From contig CALZGM010000021.1 of the NCBI GenBank assembly GCA_945787015.1, positions 1 to 64,000 of the forward strand: a stretch of DNA of 64,000 nucleotides. The letters run 5' to 3'. Origin of the DNA: an uncultured Roseburia sp. Lineage in GTDB: Bacteria > Bacillota > Clostridia > Lachnospirales > Lachnospiraceae. The position numbers and the translations under genes were made by a program. This document shows, one piece after another, positions 17,636 through 24,281 of the stretch. The notes under the pieces were generated by a model. It searched no databases. It had not been told where the DNA came from and was given only the letters and a program-made list of their open reading frames with translations. The stretch's first letter is position 1. Each line of letters begins with the position of its first letter.

Positions 17636-18274
17636 CTAAACATATTCATACTCAAAAGAAGCTCTATCCGTTTCAAAACAAAAATGTGTGCCTGTTCTTA
17701 CACAAAATCGATAATATACCCGGCAAGCCGCGCTTTCATGAATTGTCCTCATCATATCACCATCTTTAGGAGCCTTGAGAGGACGGTTGGATGCCTTAAG
17801 TAACCGGACTTCCAATTCCAGACTTCCCTGTATAATCCGAACTATTTTATTTTGAATCTGAACAACCCTTGCCCCAAGATAAGTAGCTATTCTGTACTCT
17901 TTCCCCTTCCATAATACAAACCCTATGATACCGGTAAAATAACTGCCTGCCATTGGGATATCTGCCACAGACAGCATGAGGGAACCTTCCGGGAAACAAC
18001 ATTGTGTCCAGATATACCTCTTTGGAAACGATTTTCCCCGGTCGCCTTCCCAATATCCTAACGCATTTTGAAAAGAATATTCTTGTCCATTAATATCCAC
18101 AGTTCCCCGAACAGCGTGCCGCATACTCCACACACTGTGCCTGCATTCCATAAAAGGCACGAATGCGAACCGAATTCCTTTTTCACCAAATCGGTTCCCA
18201 CTAATATAAATCGTTCTCCCCGCCTTATGAACGGCTGGTATTACTGCTAAAGTCTGCGTATGTTTCCCTTTCAT
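17636..18274 (-). CDS. Tocopherol cyclase-like protein, apparently internally deleted
   Basis: The C-terminal two thirds match the tocopherol cyclase-like family (PF14249 type): FMECRHSVWSMRHAV, LGYWEGDRGKSFPKRYIW, SVADIPMAGSYFTGIIG and YRIATYLGARVVQ. Bacterial members are beta-rich lipocalin-like proteins of unknown substrate, usually about 280-320 residues. Here only 212 residues remain. The N terminus goes from TLAVIPAVHKAG straight to RTIYISGNRFGEKGIR and then to FAFVPFMECRH, so two blocks expected between these anchors seem to be missing while the frame stays open. No convincing ribosome binding site precedes the ATG. The gene is probably decayed or strongly shortened; a functional short form cannot be excluded. 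Confidence 0.65.
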   Translation of the reverse strand: MKGKHTQTLAVIPAVHKAGRTIYISGNRFGEKGIRFAFVPFMECRHSVWSMRHAVRGTVDINGQEYSFQNALGYWEGDRGKSFPKRYIWTQCCFPEGSLMLSVADIPMAGSYFTGIIGFVLWKGKEYRIATYLGARVVQIQNKIVRIIQGSLELEVRLLKASNRPLKAPKDGDMMRTIHESAACRVYYRFCVRTGTHFCFETDRASFEYEYV

Positions 18275-18318
18275 GAAAATAATTCTTATTTTTTCACGAA
18301 TATTTTATTTTATTCATC

Positions 18319-18346
18319 TTGACTTTTCTTACATGCAAACTATAAT
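18319..18346 (+). promoter_or_regulatory. Promoter of the TauE-family exporter gene
   Basis: TTGACT (18319-18324) and perfect TATAAT (18341-18346) with 16 bases between them, about 70 bases before the TTG start of the exporter gene. Confidence 0.75.
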
Positions 18347-18414
18347 AGTTCTAATTGCGCAAAACTTTTTCATAAGACATGTCAGAATGCCCACAAAGAA
18401 ATGGAGGAAAAAAA

Positions 18415-19194
18415 TTGGAATTACTATTATTTGAAATCATTATTTGTTTTTTTGCCGGTATGGGCGCCGGTCTTGGAACCGGCTTTGCCGGAATGAGCGC
18501 CGCCGCTGTCATCAGCCCGATGCTAATTACTTTCCTTGGAATGCCGGCGTATGAAGCGGTAGGAATCGCACTTGCCAGCGATGTTCTCGCCAGCGCTGTC
18601 AGTGCTTACACGTATGGAAAAAATAAAAATCTGGATATCAGAAACGGTTTTGTCATGATGATAACGGTTCTAATTTTTACATTCGTCGGAAGCTTTGTTG
18701 CAAGCAAAGTACCTAATTCCACAATGGGCAGCTTCTCGACCATCATGACTTTGCTACTCGGTATTAAATTTATCGTCCGTCCGGTTATGACTACCAAGGA
18801 AAATATGGCTGCTGTCAGTCCGAAGAAACGTTTGATTCAGTCCGTGCTATGCGGTACCATGGTTGGTTTTATCTGCGGATTCATCGGTGCAGGCGGCGGC
18901 ATGATGATGCTTTTACTGCTGACAAGCATTCTTGGTTATGAGCTAAAAACAGCCGTAGGGACAAGTGTATTTATTATGACATTTACTGCTTTAACCGGAG
19001 CCGGAAGTCATTTTGCTATCGGCGGCATGCCACAAATACTGCCTCTGGTTCTTTGCATTACATTTACATTTTTGTGGGCTCGTATTGCTGCGAAATTTGC
19101 AAATAAAGCGAGTGAAGTCACATTAAATCGTGCCACTGGTGTTGTGCTCACTGTATTAGGAGGGGCTATCTTTATTGTGAATTTGCTCAAATAG
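18415..19194 (+). CDS. TSUP family transporter (sulfite exporter TauE/SafE-like)
   Basis: A polytopic membrane carrier of the TauE/SafE (TSUP) family, whose members export or import sulfite, sulfonates or other small organic anions. The duplicated half-repeat is visible: GMGAGLGTGFAGMSAAAVISP near the N terminus and GFICGFIGAGGGMMMLLLLT in the middle, each the start of one half, with about eight helices overall. The start is taken as TTG at 18415 because GGAGG lies exactly 7 bases upstream; an in-frame ATG at 18379 has no site. Monocistronic, with its own promoter and a structured terminator. Substrate unknown. Confidence 0.88.
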   Translation: MELLLFEIIICFFAGMGAGLGTGFAGMSAAAVISPMLITFLGMPAYEAVGIALASDVLASAVSAYTYGKNKNLDIRNGFVMMITVLIFTFVGSFVASKVPNSTMGSFSTIMTLLLGIKFIVRPVMTTKENMAAVSPKKRLIQSVLCGTMVGFICGFIGAGGGMMMLLLLTSILGYELKTAVGTSVFIMTFTALTGAGSHFAIGGMPQILPLVLCITFTFLWARIAAKFANKASEVTLNRATGVVLTVLGGAIFIVNLLK

Positions 19195-19240
19195 TTTTCT
19201 ACTTGTTCTTACAAAATAAAATTCTCTGCATATAATATTT

Positions 19241-19304
19241 AAGCCGGTCAAGCGTTCCGTGCCACCATAACTTAATGGCATTGGACCATTGTCCGGCTTT
19301 TTTT
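19241..19304 (+). terminator. Branched terminator after the TauE-family gene
   Basis: AAGCCGG (19241-19247) pairs with CCGGCTT (19293-19299), which is followed by a T run. The 45-base interior holds a second stem, GTGCCA with TGGCAT. It separates the exporter gene from the convergent GntR gene. Confidence 0.75.
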
Positions 19305-19315
19305 GTTCCATTTAT

Positions 19316-20002
19316 TCACCTACTCACCATCATTTTCTCTACCAGCTTAAAATGTTCCTCTATATGTGTAAGCGCCTTGCTGCTATCCATTTCTACAACG
19401 CCCTGATAGATTTCTTCATGAATTTTTAGAAATTGCTGTGTCACTCCATCATCCGCTTTTTCAATTACTTCTCTCATTTCCTCCAAATATACGTCTGTAA
19501 TGGCATCCATAATAGTGATAAAAATCGAGTTCTCCGTTGCCCTTATCAGGGAATCATGGAACTCCTTATCCAGATATAACCGATTCTCTTTCTCTGGCCC
19601 TTTCATTTCAGAAAGAATTTCTTTCAAATGAGCCTTTTGTTCCTCTGAAAGTCCCTTTTCAGCAACTACGGAACATACAGATATCTCCAGGATTCTGCGA
19701 AACTCCAAAATGTTGGCATTTGAAATGGTTCCCAGTGCTAACATCATGGAAATCATCTGTCCGATGGCTTTGTGGGCATTCTTTACAATATAATTTCCCG
19801 AACCATGAACACTCTCAATCATTCCCATTCCACGTAAAATACTAAGTGCCTCTCTTGCAGAGTTTCTTCCAATTCTAAGTTTCTCTGCCAATGCCCGCTC
19901 TGTCGGAAGTTTACTTCCCACAATCAATTCTCCGGCTTTCATTTTACTGTAAATATAGTTAATAACTTTTTCATATTCCAAGCTTCCATTTGTCTGTGGC
20001 AT
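19316..20002 (-). CDS. FadR-type GntR family transcriptional regulator
   Basis: A repressor/activator with an N-terminal winged helix (about 8-75; KLPTERALAEKLRIGRNSAR is the recognition region) and a C-terminal FCD helical domain (about 95-225) that in relatives binds a small organic acid with a metal through residues such as those in EFHDSLIRATEN. It is the last gene of the lrgA-lrgB operon, 11 bases behind lrgB. Two TGGYANTACCA boxes, typical for this regulator class, lie just downstream of the operon's -10 box, so autoregulation together with lrgAB is likely. In other Firmicutes LrgAB-type proteins carry pyruvate, so an acid of that kind is a reasonable ligand guess. Confidence 0.88.
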   Translation of the reverse strand: MPQTNGSLEYEKVINYIYSKMKAGELIVGSKLPTERALAEKLRIGRNSAREALSILRGMGMIESVHGSGNYIVKNAHKAIGQMISMMLALGTISNANILEFRRILEISVCSVVAEKGLSEEQKAHLKEILSEMKGPEKENRLYLDKEFHDSLIRATENSIFITIMDAITDVYLEEMREVIEKADDGVTQQFLKIHEEIYQGVVEMDSSKALTHIEEHFKLVEKMMVSR

Positions 20003-20013
20003 TCTTTTCTCCC

Positions 20014-20709
20014 TTAGATAAAATTAGCAAATAAAGATGCGAGCGCTACCGTAAAAATACCCGAAACAGCAATTGCAAGACCACTCATCGCACCTTCCAC
20101 CTCTCCGATTTCAATGGCTTTTGCAGTACCTATTGCATGGGCTGATGCACCATAGGCAAGTCCTTTTGAAATTGGCTCGGTAATCTTAAATACTTTGCAT
20201 ATGATTTCACCAAACATGTTACCCAGCACACCGGTAATAATGATGACAGCTACCGTAATGGTTACATATCCACCAAGTTCCTCTGATACTCCCATTCCGA
20301 TTGCCGTAGTAATTGATTTAGGGAGAAGTGTCACATATTCCTCATGTGTCAAACCACAAAGCTTTGCTAATACATATACGGTTGTAAGACTTGTGATTGT
20401 TCCTGCCAGAAGGCCACACAATACCGCCTTCATATTATGCTTTAAAAGCTCCCACTGTTCATACAATGGAATTGCCAAACACACGGTAGCAGGAGTTAAT
20501 AACCAGCTTAAATGCTTTGCCCCCTCGTTATAGGTCTCATAATCAATATCTGCTACCAACAGAACAATCATTGATATCACGATAGAAATCAAAAGCGGAT
20601 TAAAAATCCCCAGCTTAAACTTCTTTTTCAGCATTACTCCTATCAGATACGCAATCAAACTTAAGACAACTCCCGCAAACAGGGAATCCTGAAAAAATTC
20701 ATTTTGCAT
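20014..20709 (-). CDS. lrgB: LrgB family membrane protein
   Basis: An integral membrane protein of the LrgB/YwbG (CidB) family with about seven hydrophobic segments and the conserved stretch VTLLPKSITTAIGMGVSEEL and YGASAHAIGTAKAIEIG. With LrgA it forms a holin-like or pyruvate-transporting complex in bacilli and staphylococci. The 231-residue length is normal. The start overlaps the end of lrgA by 11 bases, indicating coupling. Function in this host is inferred from the family. Confidence 0.92.
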   Translation of the reverse strand: MQNEFFQDSLFAGVVLSLIAYLIGVMLKKKFKLGIFNPLLISIVISMIVLLVADIDYETYNEGAKHLSWLLTPATVCLAIPLYEQWELLKHNMKAVLCGLLAGTITSLTTVYVLAKLCGLTHEEYVTLLPKSITTAIGMGVSEELGGYVTITVAVIIITGVLGNMFGEIICKVFKITEPISKGLAYGASAHAIGTAKAIEIGEVEGAMSGLAIAVSGIFTVALASLFANFI

Positions 20710-21073
20710 TTTCCATCTCCTCCGCTTTCCTTGTTTTTCTTATAATCGCCTGTGAAATACGTCCCGTGGTAACCATAACTGTAATGATTGTAATAATTGT
20801 AATAATCGTTACCGGAACAATCATAGTTTTTAACGTTTCCCAGCTTGTCAGTAATCCCACACCCGCGGGAATAAACATAACAGGCATGATTTCGACAAGA
20901 AAGACACCTGTTTCCTTTACGGCTTCCAGCTTAATTATCCCAGTCATCAGACCAATAAACAAAATCACCATTCCATAAATACTTGCCGGGATTGGCAGGG
21001 GTAATAGATACTTTAGAATTTCCCCTAAAAAGGAAATTACCAGAATAATAAAAAATTGCTTCATGTATTTCAT
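20699..21073 (-). CDS. lrgA: LrgA/CidA family holin-like protein
   Basis: A small four-helix membrane protein with the family signature LPLPIPASIYGMVILFIGL and EIMPVMFIPAGVGLL. It partners LrgB. The start at 21073 is selected because AGAGGTG lies about 5 bases before it; the longer frame to 21121 would begin inside the operator and promoter region and has no binding site. First gene of the lrgA-lrgB-GntR operon, controlled by the promoter and operators immediately upstream. Confidence 0.9.
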   Translation of the reverse strand: MKYMKQFFIILVISFLGEILKYLLPLPIPASIYGMVILFIGLMTGIIKLEAVKETGVFLVEIMPVMFIPAGVGLLTSWETLKTMIVPVTIITIITIITVMVTTGRISQAIIRKTRKAEEMENAK

Positions 21074-21093
21074 TTTGTCACCTCTAAAAAAAT

Positions 21094-21123
21094 AATTGGT
21101 AGTACCACTTGGCATTACCAATT
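21094..21123 (-). promoter_or_regulatory. Double GntR/FadR-type operator in front of lrgA
   Basis: Two 11-bp boxes of form TGGYANTACCA lie 13 bases apart on the plus strand: TGGTAGTACCA (21097-21107) and TGGCATTACCA (21110-21120). They are embedded in a larger palindrome with arms AATTGGTA (21094-21101) and TACCAATT (21116-21123). The pattern TGGT-N3-ACCA is the consensus of FadR/PdhR/LldR-type GntR regulators, one of which is encoded at the end of this operon. The site begins directly after the -10 box, which fits repression. Confidence 0.75.
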
Positions 21124-21151
21124 ATTATAATCATATCTGTTTCATTGTCAA
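21124..21151 (-). promoter_or_regulatory. Consensus promoter of the lrgA-lrgB-GntR operon
   Basis: On the minus strand perfect TTGACA (21146-21151) and perfect TATAAT (21124-21129) are separated by 16 bases. Such a strong promoter followed directly by operator boxes suggests that the operon is normally repressed. Confidence 0.85.
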
Positions 21152-21184
21152 ACTATAATTATTCCTAAAATATCATGCATTTTT

Positions 21185-21679
21185 CTACTCCTGAACCATC
21201 TTGTTCACTAGTTCACATAATGCCGTATACTCGCGAAGATACATTCCCCTTCTCATTTCATCCGTTTGGGCATACGCTTGATGCTGTGAAAATATCGCCG
21301 TTATTTCTTTAATTGGAAGCCATCTTGGTTCCATTCCAACTTTTCTTTCCCGTTCCGTAAGTCTCATATCTGTATGTCCGATAATTTCACCGATAAAATA
21401 TCTGTTAACCCACTTCCATTCTTCATAATACTCGTCAATTTCCAACTGACATTCTGAAGGTCTTATCAGTATTCCGGTTTCTTCTGCAACCTCTCGAATA
21501 CAACATTCCTTCTCATCTTCATCGTCTTCAAGTCCGCCTCCGGGTATCATCCATTGACCGGTAACTTTCTCATACGAAAGAAGAAGTTTGTTATCCTTTA
21601 TGACAATAGCTCTGCATGCTGTTCTTGTTTTTTCCCATTTCCCGAAATAATTCTCTCCAATAATATCTATCGTTTTCAT
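21185..21679 (-). CDS. NUDIX hydrolase
   Basis: A 164-residue NUDIX pyrophosphohydrolase. The NUDIX box is complete, starting at GGGLEDDEDEKE and ending REVAEETGI (residues about 47-70), with the metal-binding REVAEE glutamates. It lacks a further recognisable domain, so the substrate (a nucleoside diphosphate derivative) is unknown. It stands alone between the lrg promoter region and a stretch of gene debris. The 180 bases upstream (21680-21856) contain only short broken frames. Confidence 0.88.
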   Translation of the reverse strand: MKTIDIIGENYFGKWEKTRTACRAIVIKDNKLLLSYEKVTGQWMIPGGGLEDDEDEKECCIREVAEETGILIRPSECQLEIDEYYEEWKWVNRYFIGEIIGHTDMRLTERERKVGMEPRWLPIKEITAIFSQHQAYAQTDEMRRGMYLREYTALCELVNKMVQE

Positions 21680-21856
21680 ATTCTCTCCATTATCCGCCTA
21701 AAACTAGATTTACATCGTCAAAATAAAATTCAGCATCATCTACCGCGAAATACTCCGGAATTACTTAAAACAGATTCTTCATTATGATTTCTCCAATGCT
21801 TCTTTTGTTTTCCCTTCACATATCATCTGTGCATTATGCGTTTCAAAATCTGCTTC

Positions 21857-22426
21857 TTATGCATATGGTAACCATTGTAAATCTTCTCTATAATTACAAG
21901 TTGGAACCAAATAATTCTTAACTGCATCTGTTTGGATTAGGTAATTGTTCTTTGAAAGGAATCTCTTCGCATCCCATTCAATTTTCATTAATTCATTTTC
22001 CTCTTCCTTCAGTCTTTGGAATTCTTTGATAAGATACAATTTGAAAACCGGACTTATTGCTGATGCGAATTCAAAGGCAATATCTTTATGAGCAAATGTT
22101 CCACCATAACGTCCCTTCTTGACAAAAAGGCCAATTGCTCCAGTCTGTTCTATCCATTCAGAAACACTCGGAGTATATGTTAATAATCCTGCCTGTTTTT
22201 TAAAGTGTTCAGATTCGAACACTTTAAAATCCGGATTATATATTTCTTCCCATGTAGATAAAAATTCAAGCGTTGATCTATTTCTCAACCAGTTTCTAAC
22301 AACATCAGCGGCTCTGGAATTATCTGATTTAGCCGCAGCCATATCTGTTATACATATGTAATCATCAATACCTTTTCCGGTTAACAACTGCTCCGGTGTA
22401 ATTTCAAGCACCATACAGATATCCAT
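21857..22426 (-). CDS. KilA-N domain protein, chimeric and truncated
   Basis: The middle of this 189-residue frame is a KilA-N domain: DDYICITDMAAAKSDNSRAA, VRNWLRNRSTLEFL, WIEQTGAIGLFVKKGRYGGT and FASAISPVFKLYLIKEFQ. The domain is a DNA-binding fold common on phages and in bacterial accessory regions. The usual N terminus is absent; instead the frame begins with MDICMVLEITPEQLLTGKG, which looks like the last helix of an XRE HTH domain, and the same frame is open for another 23 codons upstream without a start (to about 22497). The 3' end stops at LQWLPYA where relatives continue with an acidic ADEAD-like phrase; the codons after the TAA read EAD, so a nonsense change is likely. GGGGGA 7 bases before the ATG could still allow translation. 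Confidence 0.6.
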   Translation of the reverse strand: MDICMVLEITPEQLLTGKGIDDYICITDMAAAKSDNSRAADVVRNWLRNRSTLEFLSTWEEIYNPDFKVFESEHFKKQAGLLTYTPSVSEWIEQTGAIGLFVKKGRYGGTFAHKDIAFEFASAISPVFKLYLIKEFQRLKEEENELMKIEWDAKRFLSKNNYLIQTDAVKNYLVPTCNYREDLQWLPYA

Positions 22427-22527
22427 AATCTTATCCCCCGATGACCAAAAGTATGGTATAACTTTATCTTGACAGTTTAAATGTAAGATACTCTAAATAA
22501 CATTCACTAATTCTTTACATAACATCA

Positions 22528-23076
22528 CTAAATCGTACCGTATACCTTCTCGGCTTCTCCATCCTCGATTGCTCCATTCTTCTTGTGATACGTCATCTCC
22601 ACCATATATAAGTGCTCCATAATCAAAGCCTCTATATTGAGCAATTGCAAATATTCTCGTTCCCCAATTAAATCCTGATTCTCAATAATATAATCTTTCA
22701 TTTGCTTGAAGGTTCGAATCAGCGCTCGACTTTGCTTTTCGGCCAAGTCACCACGCAAAACCGTCATCAGCATATAGATTCCTTGTTCTGTAAATGCCAA
22801 CGGCAAATATCTGGAACCGCCCCAACTTGAGGTGAAATTTTTGCACCTCAAATTTTCCCATTCATCTTTTGTAAGCTGAAACATGAAATCATCACCTTCA
22901 AACTTAGCTTTATTATTCTTTACCTGTCTGTTAAAATTCTTGGTTTCATATCCATATATCTCTGCCAAATCAAAATCTAGCATCACTTTCTGCCCACGAA
23001 TCAAATAAATCTTGCTCTGAAGCGTAGTTCCATTAATTTCCACGATTTCAAATTCATTTTTCTTTTCATTTGCCAT
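22528..23076 (-). CDS. ORF6N domain protein
   Basis: Residues about 20-110 form an ORF6N DNA-binding domain: IYLIRGQKVMLDFDLAEIYG, ETKNFNRQVKNNKAKF, DDFMFQLTKDEWENL and LPLAFTEQGIYMLMTVLRGD. Such proteins are frequent on phages and mobile islands and are thought to bind DNA. The tail (EREYLQLLNIEALIMEHLYM and after) is shorter than in many homologues. The start at 23076 is supported by AGAGGTG 7 bases upstream; the ATG at 23127 is within the preceding gene. It follows the unknown 256-residue gene by 4 bases and is probably cotranscribed with it. Confidence 0.8.
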   Translation of the reverse strand: MANEKKNEFEIVEINGTTLQSKIYLIRGQKVMLDFDLAEIYGYETKNFNRQVKNNKAKFEGDDFMFQLTKDEWENLRCKNFTSSWGGSRYLPLAFTEQGIYMLMTVLRGDLAEKQSRALIRTFKQMKDYIIENQDLIGEREYLQLLNIEALIMEHLYMVEMTYHKKNGAIEDGEAEKVYGTI

Positions 23077-23080
23077 ATGA

Positions 23081-23851
23081 TTACACCTCTTTCTGGCATG
23101 TAACACCATTATTTGAAATAAAATCATATAACAACTCCGGAGTATGTATATCTATATCCTGACCATTCTCATCTGTTATCATTCCTGCTTCGTACCTACG
23201 TCCATAATCTAGTTCATAAATGAAATAATCAATATATTCATATTGATCACGCATAATTCGTTTCAAAAGAAACACAACTGAACTCTCATGTGAAATCTGC
23301 AGAGCAGCCGCATTGCAAAAATCATTTTCAATGTTCTCTCTACTATTACGGAATAATTTGTCTACTTGTTCTTGTAAGTCGGAAGCTTCTCGAAGTCGAT
23401 TTAAAATATCAACAAATTCTTGACAATTCAGAATACTTGTTCTTGCTAAATTCTCCTCATTTTTTCGAATCACTGTATTACTTACCGTCTGATAATGTAT
23501 AATCGCCAGTGAATGCGGAAGTAATTTTTCCTCATTCTTCTTTGTTTTAATACTCCACTCGTCAGAAGATTCATTTATGATATATAAATAATCAGTCCAA
23601 TTTTTTGTTACATCAATTGTTCGTTTGCCACATCCAATTGATTCTCTAATCAACTCCTCATCATAGCTAAAATACTTTGTATTAAGATTTCCAACGAACC
23701 GTTCATAGCCCCTATAGTTTCGGAACAATCCGCTTTTGAACCCCTCCACAACCTCTTCTCCATGTATATTGGGATGCATGTCTCCATTAAACTCACATGT
23801 GATATATACTTGCATATCACCTTGAATTAAAATAATTTTTCCTCTTGTCAT
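23081..23851 (-). CDS. Hypothetical protein, accessory region
   Basis: A 256-residue soluble protein I do not recognise. It has a GGAGG 8 bases before ATG and a normal-looking composition, so it is probably a real gene. It is rich in Asp, Glu, Tyr and Asn, has no signal peptide or membrane segment, opens with a short beta-type stretch (GKIILIQGDMQVYITCEFNG) and has a helical middle (about 160-215; FVDILNRLREASDLQEQVDK). It sits directly before an ORF6N gene and near other KilA-N/XRE remnants, so it may belong to a phage-derived or defence-related island. No function can be assigned. Confidence 0.6.
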   Translation of the reverse strand: MTRGKIILIQGDMQVYITCEFNGDMHPNIHGEEVVEGFKSGLFRNYRGYERFVGNLNTKYFSYDEELIRESIGCGKRTIDVTKNWTDYLYIINESSDEWSIKTKKNEEKLLPHSLAIIHYQTVSNTVIRKNEENLARTSILNCQEFVDILNRLREASDLQEQVDKLFRNSRENIENDFCNAAALQISHESSVVFLLKRIMRDQYEYIDYFIYELDYGRRYEAGMITDENGQDIDIHTPELLYDFISNNGVTCQKEV

Positions 23852-23928
23852 AATAAGTGCCTCCTATGTTTTTCTTTTATAGTAAAACACCTATTAGACT
23901 CTGTCATTGGACGGATAGTCCAAAATCC

Positions 23929-24247
23929 TTACGCCACCAATTTAAAGTAATATGCTTTGATCCGTTCTTCCAAATTACTCTTCTTCATCTTTTTTACGTC
24001 GTAACTCAATATATACCCGGTTCTAACCAACAATTCCTCCATATGAACTTGATAGAGTTCGCTTAATTTCAATAAATTATCTACCGATGGCAGAACAACT
24101 CCCTTATACCATCGGTATATAGGTTGGGGGGCAGGAGAGCCCCAGATATTGTTGAATGTCCTTTACACTATAACTGCTACTTTTAGCAAACTTACTCAAA
24201 CGTTTTCCTGTCTCAATCATATCAATTGAAGTTTTTGAACTTATCAC
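23929..24247 (-). pseudogene. XRE-family HTH regulator, frameshifted
   Basis: From a GTG at 24247 with GGGAGGTGG 6 bases upstream the minus strand reads KTSIDMIETGKRLSKFAKSS, then DIQQYLGLSCPPTY and soon stops. Shifting one base restores PIYRWYKGVVLPSVDNLL and LSELYQVHMEELLV to a stop at 23929. This is a lambda-repressor-like HTH protein of about 105 residues in which helices around YLGL and WYKG would form the DNA-binding motif. The break lies in a run of six C residues on the coding strand (GGGGGG at 24125-24131 on the plus strand), where five would keep the frame. The gene may be dead, phase variable, or hit by a homopolymer sequencing error. The rest of the 23852-24281 gap holds nothing else I can support. 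Confidence 0.75.
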
Positions 24248-24281
24248 GATTTACCACCTCCCAGTTGGCTATAACCGTTTA

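Noticed and set aside
21857-24247. Prophage
   Set aside because: KilA-N and ORF6N domains suggest phage ancestry, but there is no integrase, structural, lysis or packaging gene.
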